Below, piece after piece: positions 1 through 6,459 of a DNA stretch of 64,000 bases. A program made the translations under genes and the position numbers. The notes beneath the pieces were generated by a model, which did not search any database, was not told where the DNA came from, and saw nothing but the letters and a program-made list of their open reading frames with translations. How positions within the stretch are numbered: the first letter of the stretch is position 1; every line of letters starts with the position of its first letter. Where the stretch lies: assembly GCA_041748655.1 (NCBI GenBank), contig JBGTCV010000055.1:1-64000 (forward strand), written 5' to 3'. The stretch comes from Leptofilum sp041748655. Lineage in GTDB: Bacteria; Chloroflexota; Anaerolineae; Promineifilales; Promineifilaceae.

Positions 1-1261
1 GACGCGGCTGCGCCTGCTGCACCAGGCCATCCAGGCCGGACTGGTGCAGGCGTGCCACGACTGCGCCGAGGGCGGCGTCGCCGTCGCCCTGGCGGAGATG
101 TGTATTGCGGGCCGCATCGGTGCAGAGCTCCAGCTCATTCATGTGCCGCGTGACTGGCACGCGTCGTACTCACAGGATGAGGTAGTGCTCTTTGCCGAAT
201 CGCTCAGCCGCTTCCTGGTCGAGGTCCGCCCGGAAGACGCCCCCCGCTTCCGCGAACTGCTGGCCGACGTGCCGCACAAATGTGTGGCGGTGGTTGGTGG
301 GGAAGGGTTGGTGGTGAACGGCCGTACCGGTACCCCCATCCTTAATCTCACCGTGGCGGAGATGGAAGCAGCGTGGCGAGGCCACGTGAACGGTAATCAG
401 TATTCGGTAATCAGTAATCAGTATTCAGTAGCTAAAACTGATTACCGACCACTGATTACTGATTACCGACCGAAGGTCCTTATCCTCCACGCCAACGGCA
501 GTAACCGGGATCACGACGCGGCGCTGGCCTGTACGCTGGCGGGCGGCGAGCCGGAGATTGTACACATCAACCAGCTTATGGCGGGCGAACGGCGGCTGGC
601 GGATTACGGCATGTTGGTTATTCCCGGCGGCTTCTCGTATGGCGACGACCTGGGGGCAGGCGTACTGTGGGCGCTGGATTTGCGGCAGCGGTTTGGAGAG
701 GAATTGAGAGGCTTTGTGGGGAACGGCCGTCCCGTCCTGGGCATCTGCAACGGCTTCCAAACATTGGTCAAAGCGGGCGTGTTGGGCGATTTTCCAAATC
801 GCCCACCAAACAGCCGGGCGGTGACGTTGACGTTTAATGAGAACGGCCGTTTTGAATGCCGCTGGGTAGTGCTTCAACCCAATCCAAACAGCCCCAGCCT
901 CTTCACCCAGGGCCTCACCGAACCCATCTACTGCCCCGTCGCCCACGGCGAAGGCCGCCTGGCGGTGGCGGATGAGGCCGCGCTCGCTGTTTTGCAGGCG
1001 GAGAATTTAATACCGCTCCAGTATTCAGTAAGCAGTGAGCAGTATTCAGTCTCTGGTCTCCAGTCTCCAGTCTCCTATCCCGCTAACCCCAACGGCTCCG
1101 TCCTGGACATCGCCGCGCTGTGCAACCCGGCAGGCAACGTGCTGGGGCTGATGCCGCATCCGGAGAATCACATCTTCCCCTGGCAGCACCCCCGCGCCAG
1201 CCGCGGCGAGCGGGGCATGTTGGGGCTGCGGCTGTTTGAAAATGGAATTAAGAATGCGTAA
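1..1261 (+). CDS. purL/purQ: PurL-PurQ fusion, FGAM synthase (5' end outside window)
   Basis: This is the C-terminal part of phosphoribosylformylglycinamidine synthase, which converts FGAR, ATP and glutamine to FGAM. The frame is open to the left edge, so most of the synthase domain is missing from view. Up to about base 390 the PurL end is visible (HDCAEGGVAVALAEM). From about base 472 a complete PurQ-type class I glutamine amidotransferase follows, with GGFSYGDDLGAG, the nucleophile Cys in GICNGFQ and the His/Glu pair in MPHPENH. The two parts are joined by a linker that is a translated hairpin repeat (NQYSVISNQYSV...TDYRPLITDYRP), and a second repeat is translated inside a PurQ loop just before YPANPNGS. 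The stop codon lies in the repeat that leads into purC. Identity is certain; whether the chain is processed is unknown. Confidence 0.93.
   Translation, partial: TRLRLLHQAIQAGLVQACHDCAEGGVAVALAEMCIAGRIGAELQLIHVPRDWHASYSQDEVVLFAESLSRFLVEVRPEDAPRFRELLADVPHKCVAVVGGEGLVVNGRTGTPILNLTVAEMEAAWRGHVNGNQYSVISNQYSVAKTDYRPLITDYRPKVLILHANGSNRDHDAALACTLAGGEPEIVHINQLMAGERRLADYGMLVIPGGFSYGDDLGAGVLWALDLRQRFGEELRGFVGNGRPVLGICNGFQTLVKAGVLGDFPNRPPNSRAVTLTFNENGRFECRWVVLQPNPNSPSLFTQGLTEPIYCPVAHGEGRLAVADEAALAVLQAENLIPLQYSVSSEQYSVSGLQSPVSYPANPNGSVLDIAALCNPAGNVLGLMPHPENHIFPWQHPRASRGERGMLGLRLFENGIKNA
392..472. repeat. hairpin repeat of the GTAATCAGT family, in frame inside purLQ
   Basis: Copies of GTAATCAGTATTC and CAGTAATCAG are followed by the complementary ACTGATTACCGACC and CTGATTACTGATTACCG, so the segment can fold on itself. 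It is the same family as the gap repeats near 14.1, 42.05 and 42.65 kb. Here it is read through without a stop and forms the linker between PurL and PurQ. Confidence 0.85.
1015..1075. repeat. second in-frame repeat in the PurQ domain
   Basis: CAGTATTCAGTAAGCAGTGAGCAGTATTCAG followed by CTGGTCTCCAGTCTCCAGTCTCC (mixed CAGTATTCAGT and CCAGTCT units). It adds about 20 residues rich in Q, S, Y and V between LIPL and YPANPNGS, a position where PurQ proteins normally have only a short turn. Confidence 0.75.
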
Positions 1262-1321
1262 TTAGGTAATTAAGTAATTAGGTAATTACTCAATTACTTA
1301 ATTACCCAATTACTCAATTAC
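1259..1321. repeat. hairpin repeat of the GTAATTGAG family
   Basis: Tandem units GTAATTAG/GTAATTAAG on the left are matched by CAATTACTTAATTACCC on the right, giving an AT-rich hairpin between purLQ and purC. The stop codon TAA of purLQ is its first triplet. It belongs to the commonest repeat family of the window (also at 6.4, 12.4, 17.9, 39.8, 41.6 and 43.0 kb). Confidence 0.85.
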
Positions 1322-1338
1322 GTCACCAAGGTGACATA

Positions 1339-2316
1339 ATGTTGACTCATCAAGAATTGTTAGACGCCATTCCAAACTGTTTAGACAAGACCGATTTTGC
1401 CGGACTCGGCGAAAAATATGAGGGCAAGGTGCGGGATGTGTATGTGCAGAACGGCCGTCGCCTTCTCATCACCACCGACCGGGTCAGCGCTTTTGATCGG
1501 GTGCTGGGGCTGATTCCGTACAAGGGGCAGGTGCTGAACCAGCTCAGCGCCTGGTGGTTTGCCCAAACGGCCGATCTGGCCCACAACCACCTCATCGCCG
1601 TGCCCGATCCCAACGTGACCATTGCCCACGAAGCCCAGCCGCTGCCGGTGGAAATTGTGGTGCGCGGCTACATCACCGGCGTGACCAAGACGTCGCTGTG
1701 GTATTTGTACGAGCAGGGGGAGCGACGGCCGTACGGCATTCAGCTCCGCGACGGCCTGCGTAAAAACGATCCCCTGCCCGAACCGATCATCACCCCCACC
1801 ACTAAGGCGGAGAAAGGGGGCCACGATGAGCGGCTGACGGAGGCGGAGATTTTGGAGCAGGGGTTGGTTGGTGCGGAGTTGTGGGCGGAGATTCGGGAAA
1901 CGGCCGTCTCCCTCTTCAAGCTCGGCCAGGAAATTGCGGCCCAGGCGGGGCTTATTTTGGTGGATACCAAGTATGAGATGGGGTTGGTAAACGGCCGTCT
2001 CACCCTCATCGACGAAATTCACACCCCCGATTCCAGCCGCTACTGGCTGGCCGACCCGCCTGCTGTGGCCGGCGTCCCCGCCGTGCCACCCGCCGAACCC
2101 GAAAACTACGACAAAGAGTTCATGCGCCAATGGTACGCCGCCCAAGGCTACCGCGGCGACGGCACGCCCCCCACCATGCCCCCCGACCTCATCACCCAAA
2201 TCGCCGCCCGCTACATTACCACTTTTGAAATGCTTACGGGCAAAAGCTTTTCTCCTGGTGAAAAGCCCGTGTTGGCGCGAATCCAGAAGAATTTATTACA
2301 AAGGGACGAAGGATGA
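1339..2316 (+). CDS. purC: SAICAR synthase
   Basis: Phosphoribosylaminoimidazole-succinocarboxamide synthase joins aspartate to CAIR using ATP, the step after PurE/PurK. The 325-residue protein starts with the family pattern YEGKVRDVYVQNGRRLLITTD, followed by DRVSAFDRVL, VVRGYITG, and LILVDTKYEMG with DEIHTPDSSRYW near residue 235. The length is that of the longer, eukaryote/Bacteroidetes-like PurC form rather than the roughly 240-residue form. It starts 17 bases after the hairpin repeat. Its stop overlaps the next start (ATGA), so purC and the GxxExxY gene are translationally coupled. It carries four ACGGCCGT octamers, read as NGR, RRP and TAV. Confidence 0.96.
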   Translation: MLTHQELLDAIPNCLDKTDFAGLGEKYEGKVRDVYVQNGRRLLITTDRVSAFDRVLGLIPYKGQVLNQLSAWWFAQTADLAHNHLIAVPDPNVTIAHEAQPLPVEIVVRGYITGVTKTSLWYLYEQGERRPYGIQLRDGLRKNDPLPEPIITPTTKAEKGGHDERLTEAEILEQGLVGAELWAEIRETAVSLFKLGQEIAAQAGLILVDTKYEMGLVNGRLTLIDEIHTPDSSRYWLADPPAVAGVPAVPPAEPENYDKEFMRQWYAAQGYRGDGTPPTMPPDLITQIAARYITTFEMLTGKSFSPGEKPVLARIQKNLLQRDEG

Positions 2317-2765
2317 AAGAAACGAAGGGGAGTAAAGTAGTTGGGAAGTTGGTTCCGGAGGATGATCTGAGTCATCAAATCATTGGCGCGGCGATTGAAG
2401 TGCATAAAACTTTGGGTGGCCCCGGTCTCTTAGAGAGTGTATACGAAGAAGCAATGATCTGGGAATTAATAGATCGGGGGTTGATTGTAAAGCGTCAAGT
2501 GCAAGTCCCCATATCCTACAAGGGCAACCAGCTTGCAACACCATTGCGCATTGATTTGTTGGTTGAAGACGTGATCATTGTCGAGAACAAGGCGATGACC
2601 ACCTACAATTCCATCTATGCCAGTCAAACCCTGACTTATTTGCGCCTGATGAATCTGAGGTTGGGCCTCGTTATCAACTTTGGCGAAAAGTACGTCAAAC
2701 GCGGCATCCACCGCGTACCCAATCTTTATTAAATCCTTTGTCCCTCCGTCCCTTCGTTCCTTCGT
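2296..2765. repeat. inverted-repeat arms enclosing the first GxxExxY gene
   Basis: Left arm about 2296-2333 (ACAAAGGGACGAAGG, AAACGAAGGGG); right arm about 2733-2765 (CCTTTGTCCCTCCG, TCCCTTCGTTCCTTCGT). The arms are imperfect complements of ACGAAG-type units. A gene-free member of the same family is at 18.94-19.01 kb. Confidence 0.7.
2313..2732 (+). CDS. GxxExxY family protein (PD-(D/E)XK nuclease-like)
   Basis: A 139-residue protein with the family signature: LSHQIIGAAIEVHKTLGGPG, then the GxxExxY motif as GLLESVY, and a nuclease-like core IDLLVEDVIIVENKA, where D, E and K fit a PD-(D/E)XK site. The C-terminal LGLVINFGE is also typical. The biochemical function of the family is unknown. The gene starts inside a purine-rich repeat (ACAAAGGGACGAAGG) and is followed right after its stop by the complementary pyrimidine-rich arm (CCCTCCGTCCCTTCG). 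It therefore looks like cargo inserted in the loop of a hairpin repeat within the purine operon. It contains no ACGGCCGT. Confidence 0.88.
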   Translation: MKETKGSKVVGKLVPEDDLSHQIIGAAIEVHKTLGGPGLLESVYEEAMIWELIDRGLIVKRQVQVPISYKGNQLATPLRIDLLVEDVIIVENKAMTTYNSIYASQTLTYLRLMNLRLGLVINFGEKYVKRGIHRVPNLY

Positions 2766-2785
2766 ATAAATTTTGAGGTACTTAA

Positions 2786-3289
2786 ATGAACAAACAACCG
2801 CTAGTAGGAGTAATCATGGGCAGTACGTCCGATTGGGAGACGATGCGGCATGCGGTGGAGACGCTGGCGGAGTTTGGCGTGCCGCACGAGGCGAAGGTGG
2901 TCTCGGCGCACCGCACGCCGCAGTTGATGGCTGAGTATGCCCAAAGCGCCGAGGCGCGGGGCTTGCAGGTGATTATTGCCGGGGCAGGCGGGGCGGCGCA
3001 TTTGCCGGGCATGGTGGCGGCGCAGACAGTGCTGCCGGTGCTAGGCGTGCCCGTGCAAAGCCGTACGCTGAACGGGCTGGATTCGCTGCTCTCCATTGTG
3101 CAGATGCCCGGTGGCGTGCCGGTGGGCACGCTGGCCATTGGCAAAGCCGGGGCCAAAAACGCGGCCCTGCTGGCAATTGCCATTCTGGGCAACCAGCATC
3201 CCGAATTTCGACAAAAGCTGCAAGCCTTTCGCGAAGCGCAGCAGGCTAGAGTTTTAAAGAATACTTTACCACCAGGAAACGAAGCATGA
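2786..3289 (+). CDS. purE: N5-CAIR mutase
   Basis: PurE class I rearranges N5-carboxyaminoimidazole ribonucleotide, made by PurK, to CAIR. The 167-residue protein shows the whole family pattern: GVIMGSTSDWETM with the catalytic Ser/Asp region, then SAHRTP with the catalytic His, IAGAGGAAHLPGM, and GVPVQS near residue 90. The start follows a GAGG ribosome site (TTTTGAGGTACTTAAATG). The last bases overlap the next start (ATGA). A purK gene occurs 1.8 kb downstream, so this is the two-step PurK/PurE route. Confidence 0.96.
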   Translation: MNKQPLVGVIMGSTSDWETMRHAVETLAEFGVPHEAKVVSAHRTPQLMAEYAQSAEARGLQVIIAGAGGAAHLPGMVAAQTVLPVLGVPVQSRTLNGLDSLLSIVQMPGGVPVGTLAIGKAGAKNAALLAIAILGNQHPEFRQKLQAFREAQQARVLKNTLPPGNEA

Positions 3290-3585
3290 AATGTTTACGA
3301 ATCTACGTGACTGAGATGGAAACGGGCAAGTATCTCCGAAAAGTTCGTATTCCCTTGGCCATCATACGCCTCGTGGCGCAGCTGCTGCCTCCACGGGTAT
3401 TTGAACTGCTTGAAAGTGATGTTGATGGGGAAGTAGGTAAAGAAATCGTCCAGGCTATCTACAAATTGCTCTTGGAAGTAGATAAAAGAAGGGTCGATGA
3501 AATCGAAAATGGCCTTATTGTAGATATGGAAGAATACAACGAAGAATATGGGCGCACCGAACATACCGTTATTTTTGTGGAGTAA
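3286..3585 (+). CDS. hypothetical protein, coupled to purE
   Basis: A 99-residue acidic protein that I do not recognise with certainty. It begins MKCLRIYVTEMETGKYLRKVRIPLA, continues with a hydrophobic amphipathic stretch (IIRLVAQLLPPRVFELL), and ends in a charged tail ending in TVIFVE. The pattern of a short beta strand, an RIPLA-type segment and an acidic end resembles small SHOCT-like proteins of Chloroflexota, but only weakly. The start codon overlaps the purE stop, so the two are probably co-translated. An ACGGCCGT lies directly after the stop codon. Confidence 0.6.
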   Translation: MKCLRIYVTEMETGKYLRKVRIPLAIIRLVAQLLPPRVFELLESDVDGEVGKEIVQAIYKLLLEVDKRRVDEIENGLIVDMEEYNEEYGRTEHTVIFVE

Positions 3586-3708
3586 CGGCCGTTCCCAATC
3601 CATCACTCTATCGTTCCTTAACAACAAAAATCACCCATTGGCGCGACCTGCCGTCTGCGTTAAAGTTCGGAATGATTCAATAACTCACTGAACAAGGCAG
3701 GGAAATTC
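3586..3708. other. gap after the purE-linked gene
   Basis: A gap of 123 bases with one ACGGCCGT immediately after the stop codon and no other clear element; the antiporter follows an AAGGCAGGGAAATTC leader that could serve as ribosome site. Confidence 0.4.
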
Positions 3709-4635
3709 ATGTTTCTCAACGTACTCATCATCATTGCCAGCATTGTAGCGCTGGCGTACGGGGCCACTTTCATCGTGGACTCTGCGGCACGGATGGCGCG
3801 GCGCTTTGGCGTCTCGGAACTGATCATTGGCCTGACGATTGTGGCTATTGGTACTTCAGCCCCTGAATTTGCGGTGACGATTAGTGCGGCCGTTTCCGGC
3901 CAGGCCAATATTTCTGTGAGTAACATCGTCGGCTCCAACATTTTTAACCTGGGCTTCATCCTGGGCGGTGTGGTCGCTGTGCGGGCCATCGCCACCACGC
4001 CCAAGATTGTGTACCGCGACGGCGGCATGTTAGCTGGAGCGACGCTGATTTTGCTTTTTTTCATGCGCGATTTGCATTTACAGCAGTGGGAAGGCGCGGT
4101 TTTGCTGGCGCTGCTGTTTGCCTACCTGGGCTACCTGTACACCCAGCGCGACATCGATTTGGCAGAAATACCCGACGGCGGGTTCCGCCGGCGCGACGTG
4201 CCCCTATTTGCTCTGGGCATCGCCATGGTGGTCATCGGCGGGCATTATCTTGTCGAGTCGGCCACCGCAGTGGCCCGGCTGCTGGGCATGTCTGACTGGG
4301 TCATCGGCGTGACGATTGTGGCCGCAGGCACCTCGGCGCCGGAGATGGCCACCTCGCTGGTGGGTGTGCTGCGTGGCCATTCGGACATTTCCATTGGCAA
4401 TCTGATTGGCAGCGATTTATTCAATTTGCTGGGCGTGTTGGGGCTGGCGGGCGTTATCCAATCGCAGCCCATGATTATTGATCCGGCTGGATTTAGCAGC
4501 CTGATGGTGCTGAGCGGCATGGTGATTTTTGTAGTGGTGTTGATGCGTGTGGGCTGGAAGCTGAACCGTTGGGAAGGCGCGATGCTAATTTTGATTAATT
4601 TGCTGCGCTGGATTTTTGATTTTTCGTCGAAATAA
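3709..4635 (+). CDS. calcium/sodium antiporter (CaCA family, YrbG-like)
   Basis: A 308-residue integral membrane protein with the two inverted alpha-repeat motifs that carry the ions: GLTIVAIGTSAPEFAVT with SNIVGSNIFNLG (about residues 40-85), and GVTIVAAGTSAPEMATS with GNLIGSDLFNLLG (about 200-245). About ten hydrophobic segments fit the family, which exchanges Na+ or K+ for Ca2+ across the cytoplasmic membrane. It interrupts the purine genes and has no obvious role in them. A near-octamer GCGGCCGT (position about 3887) is present instead of the exact ACGGCCGT. Confidence 0.93.
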   Translation: MFLNVLIIIASIVALAYGATFIVDSAARMARRFGVSELIIGLTIVAIGTSAPEFAVTISAAVSGQANISVSNIVGSNIFNLGFILGGVVAVRAIATTPKIVYRDGGMLAGATLILLFFMRDLHLQQWEGAVLLALLFAYLGYLYTQRDIDLAEIPDGGFRRRDVPLFALGIAMVVIGGHYLVESATAVARLLGMSDWVIGVTIVAAGTSAPEMATSLVGVLRGHSDISIGNLIGSDLFNLLGVLGLAGVIQSQPMIIDPAGFSSLMVLSGMVIFVVVLMRVGWKLNRWEGAMLILINLLRWIFDFSSK

Positions 4636-4636
4636 G

Positions 4637-4710
4637 GGCTACAGCGAATGGAAGAAATGAACGAATTTTTGTTGGCTTTCATTCGTTGATTTCTCTGATT
4701 CGTTGTCGTC
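4637..4710. repeat. complete hairpin repeat, left of the second GxxExxY-like gene
   Basis: 5' arm CTACAGCGAATG followed by GAAGAAATGAACGAAT; 3' arm ATTCGTTGATTTCTC followed by TGATTCGTTGTCG. The two 28-base arms are imperfect complements around a loop of about 16 bases. Confidence 0.8.
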
Positions 4711-4732
4711 TTTCTTGGAAAATGGGTTTTGA

Positions 4733-5065
4733 ATGGCTGAAATTATTCACAAAGAGTTGAGTTATGCGCTTCGCGGGGTTTTGTTTGACGTGCATAACCA
4801 GCTTGGCCCACTGCTGCCGGAGAAGTTTTATCAGGAGATTCCCATCTATTACCGGGACACATTTTTAGGCAATCAACCAGTCCGATTAATCTCCCTGGAT
4901 GGCGAGATTTTGCTGGCCACGGTTGCAGTTAAAGAAGTTGATGACACTATCAAATCTCAAATGCGTGTCCGTTTGCGGCAGCTGGACAAAAAGGTTGGGC
5001 TAATCGCCAATTTTCATGGGCGAGATTTAGATATTGTTATCGTTCGTGGAGGCTGCAACGAATAA
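4733..5065 (+). CDS. divergent, shortened GxxExxY-like protein
   Basis: A 110-residue protein. It has the family start (LRGVLFDVHNQLGP), LLPEKFYQEIPIYY in place of the GxxExxY segment, and the end KVGLIANFHGRDLDIVIVRG. The nuclease core is altered: the expected DLLVE...VELKA region reads RLISLDGEILLATVAVKEV, so the usual D, E and K are not all in place. It is likely a catalytically altered or decaying paralogue of the gene at 2.3 kb. The last residues (GCNE) and the stop are supplied by the right-hand hairpin repeat. The whole gene sits between two copies of that repeat. Confidence 0.75.
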   Translation: MAEIIHKELSYALRGVLFDVHNQLGPLLPEKFYQEIPIYYRDTFLGNQPVRLISLDGEILLATVAVKEVDDTIKSQMRVRLRQLDKKVGLIANFHGRDLDIVIVRGGCNE

Positions 5066-5118
5066 TAGAAATTAACGAATAAGCCATAAAATTCGTTGAT
5101 TTCTTACATTCGCTGTAG
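5049..5118. repeat. complete hairpin repeat, right of the second GxxExxY-like gene
   Basis: 5' arm GGCTGCAACGAATAATAG plus AAATTAACGAAT; 3' arm ATTCGTTGATTTCT plus TACATTCGCTGTAG. Its outer end CATTCGCTGTAG is the exact complement of the outer end CTACAGCGAATG of the left copy (4639-4650); over 28 bases the two outer arms differ at only two positions. Confidence 0.8.
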
Positions 5119-5139
5119 TCATTTGGACAAGAGCAGAAA

Positions 5140-6375
5140 ATGCTAATTCTACCACCAGCCACCATCGGCATTCTCGGCAGCGGCCAGCTAGGGCGCATGT
5201 TGGCGCTGGCCGCACGGCCGTTTTCCTACAACGTCCACGTCTTTTCCCCAGACGCCAACTCCCCCGCCGGGCAGGTGGCCGACCGGGAATTTGTAGCCGC
5301 CTACGACGACCTTGCCACTGTGCGAGAATTTGCTCACAGCGTGGATGTGGTAACTTACGAGTTTGAAAACGTACCGTTGGCCACGGCCGAAGCGTGTGCC
5401 GCCCTCGTGCCGCTGCAGCCTGGGGCGCAGGCACTGCGCGTGGCCCAAAACCGGCTGGTTGAGAAGCGCTTTTTTGCCGACAACGGCTTGCCGACGGCCC
5501 CGTTTGCCACCGTGCAGTCGCTGGAAGATCTGCAAGTGGGTCTGGCCGAAATTGGCTGCCCGGCGGTGTTGAAAACGGCCGTTTCCGGCTACGACGGCAA
5601 GGGACAAATCAAGCTCAACCATCCCGATGAAGCGGCCGAAGCGTGGCAGGCGGTGGGCGGGGTGGACTGTATTTTGGAAGGCTGGATCACGTTTGAGCGT
5701 GAGCTTTCGATGGTGGCGGCGCGGGATGTAAACGGCCGTATCGCCCACTACAACCTCATCGAAAACAGCCACGACAACCACATCCTGGACGTATCGGTCG
5801 CCCCGGCTGATGTGCCGCCGCAGGTACTGGCCCAGGCGGAGGCGATGGTGCAAACGGTGCTGACCGCGCTCGATGTGGTGGGCGTGCTGTGCGTAGAATT
5901 CTTTTTGACCCCCACCCCCAGCCCCTCCCCCTGGAATGGGGAGGGGAGCAGACTGCTGCTCAACGAAATTGCGCCCCGCCCGCACAACTCCGGCCATCTC
6001 ACCATTGAGGCATGTGTCACCAGCCAGTTCGAGCAGCAGCTGCGCGCCATCTGCGGCCTACCGCTGGGCGACACCAGCTATTTGCGCCCGGCGGCCATGG
6101 CCAACCTGCTGGGCGATTTGTGGAATTTTCAATACGAAGATACAAAGGAACAAAAGGCACAAAGAGAGAAATCTGCGCGCAATCTACGCCAATCTGCGGA
6201 TAAATTCCCGGATTGGACGGCCGTACTCACCGACCCCAACCTGAAACTGCACCTGTACGGCAAAAAATCCGCCCGCCCCGGCCGCAAAATGGGGCATCTC
6301 ACCGCACTCGCAAGCAGTGCAGCTGAGGCAGAAAAAATTGTTAGAGGAGCGAGAAGGAGATTGGTAATTGAGTAA
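5140..6375 (+). CDS. purK: N5-CAIR synthetase with in-frame repeat insertions
   Basis: PurK carboxylates AIR to N5-CAIR with ATP and bicarbonate. The 411-residue ATP-grasp protein shows IGILGSGQLGRMLALAA at the N-terminus, VLKTAVSGYDGKGQ, NEIAPRPHNSGH and LHLYGKKSARPGRKMGH. It is longer than usual because of two insertions made of repeat sequence. One is PTPSPSPWNGEGS before LLLNEIAPRPH, where normal PurK has a tight turn. The other is a basic stretch between LWNFQYEDT and FPDW. Both preserve the frame and leave the flanking motifs intact. The last residues (VIE) and the stop come from the repeat at 6364. Probably active, since the insertions fall in loops. Confidence 0.95.
   Translation: MLILPPATIGILGSGQLGRMLALAARPFSYNVHVFSPDANSPAGQVADREFVAAYDDLATVREFAHSVDVVTYEFENVPLATAEACAALVPLQPGAQALRVAQNRLVEKRFFADNGLPTAPFATVQSLEDLQVGLAEIGCPAVLKTAVSGYDGKGQIKLNHPDEAAEAWQAVGGVDCILEGWITFERELSMVAARDVNGRIAHYNLIENSHDNHILDVSVAPADVPPQVLAQAEAMVQTVLTALDVVGVLCVEFFLTPTPSPSPWNGEGSRLLLNEIAPRPHNSGHLTIEACVTSQFEQQLRAICGLPLGDTSYLRPAAMANLLGDLWNFQYEDTKEQKAQREKSARNLRQSADKFPDWTAVLTDPNLKLHLYGKKSARPGRKMGHLTALASSAAEAEKIVRGARRRLVIE
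5907..5950. repeat. C-rich/G-rich palindromic insert inside purK
   Basis: CCCCACCCCCAGCCCCTCCC followed by CCTGGAATGGGGAGGGGAG: CCCCTCCCC pairs with GGGGAGGGG around TGGAAT. It is translated as PTPSPSPWNGEGS. Confidence 0.8.
6135..6212. repeat. mixed ACAAAGG / ATCTGCG repeat inside purK
   Basis: Units GATACAAAGGAACAAAAGG and ATCTGCGCGCAATCTACG and AATCTGCGGATAAA are the same units found in gap repeats near 10.3, 28.3, 40.3 and 43.5 kb. They are translated in frame as a charged insert of about 25 residues. Confidence 0.7.
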
Positions 6376-6427
6376 TTGAGTAATTAGGTAATTGGGCAAT
6401 TACTCAATTACCTAATTACCCAATTAC
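6364..6427. repeat. hairpin repeat of the GTAATTGAG family
   Basis: GTAATTGAGTAATTGAG and GTAATTAGGTAATTGGG on the left, CAATTACTCAATTACC and TAATTACCCAATTAC on the right. It contains the purK stop codon and ends 32 bases before purF. Confidence 0.85.
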
Positions 6428-6459
6428 AGAATTGCCATTTCCCAAAGTAGAGGAAAGTA

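Noticed and set aside
1259..1321. CRISPR array from tandem GTAATTGAG units
   Set aside because: Units are 8-10 bases without spacers and form hairpins; no cas genes are seen.
1381..2199. Long open frame (272 residues) antisense to purC, and similar long antisense frames over ribF, infB, ppdK and others
   Set aside because: They overlap certain genes, have no ribosome sites, and their composition (repeated His, Arg, Gly) is what the reverse of GC-rich genes gives.
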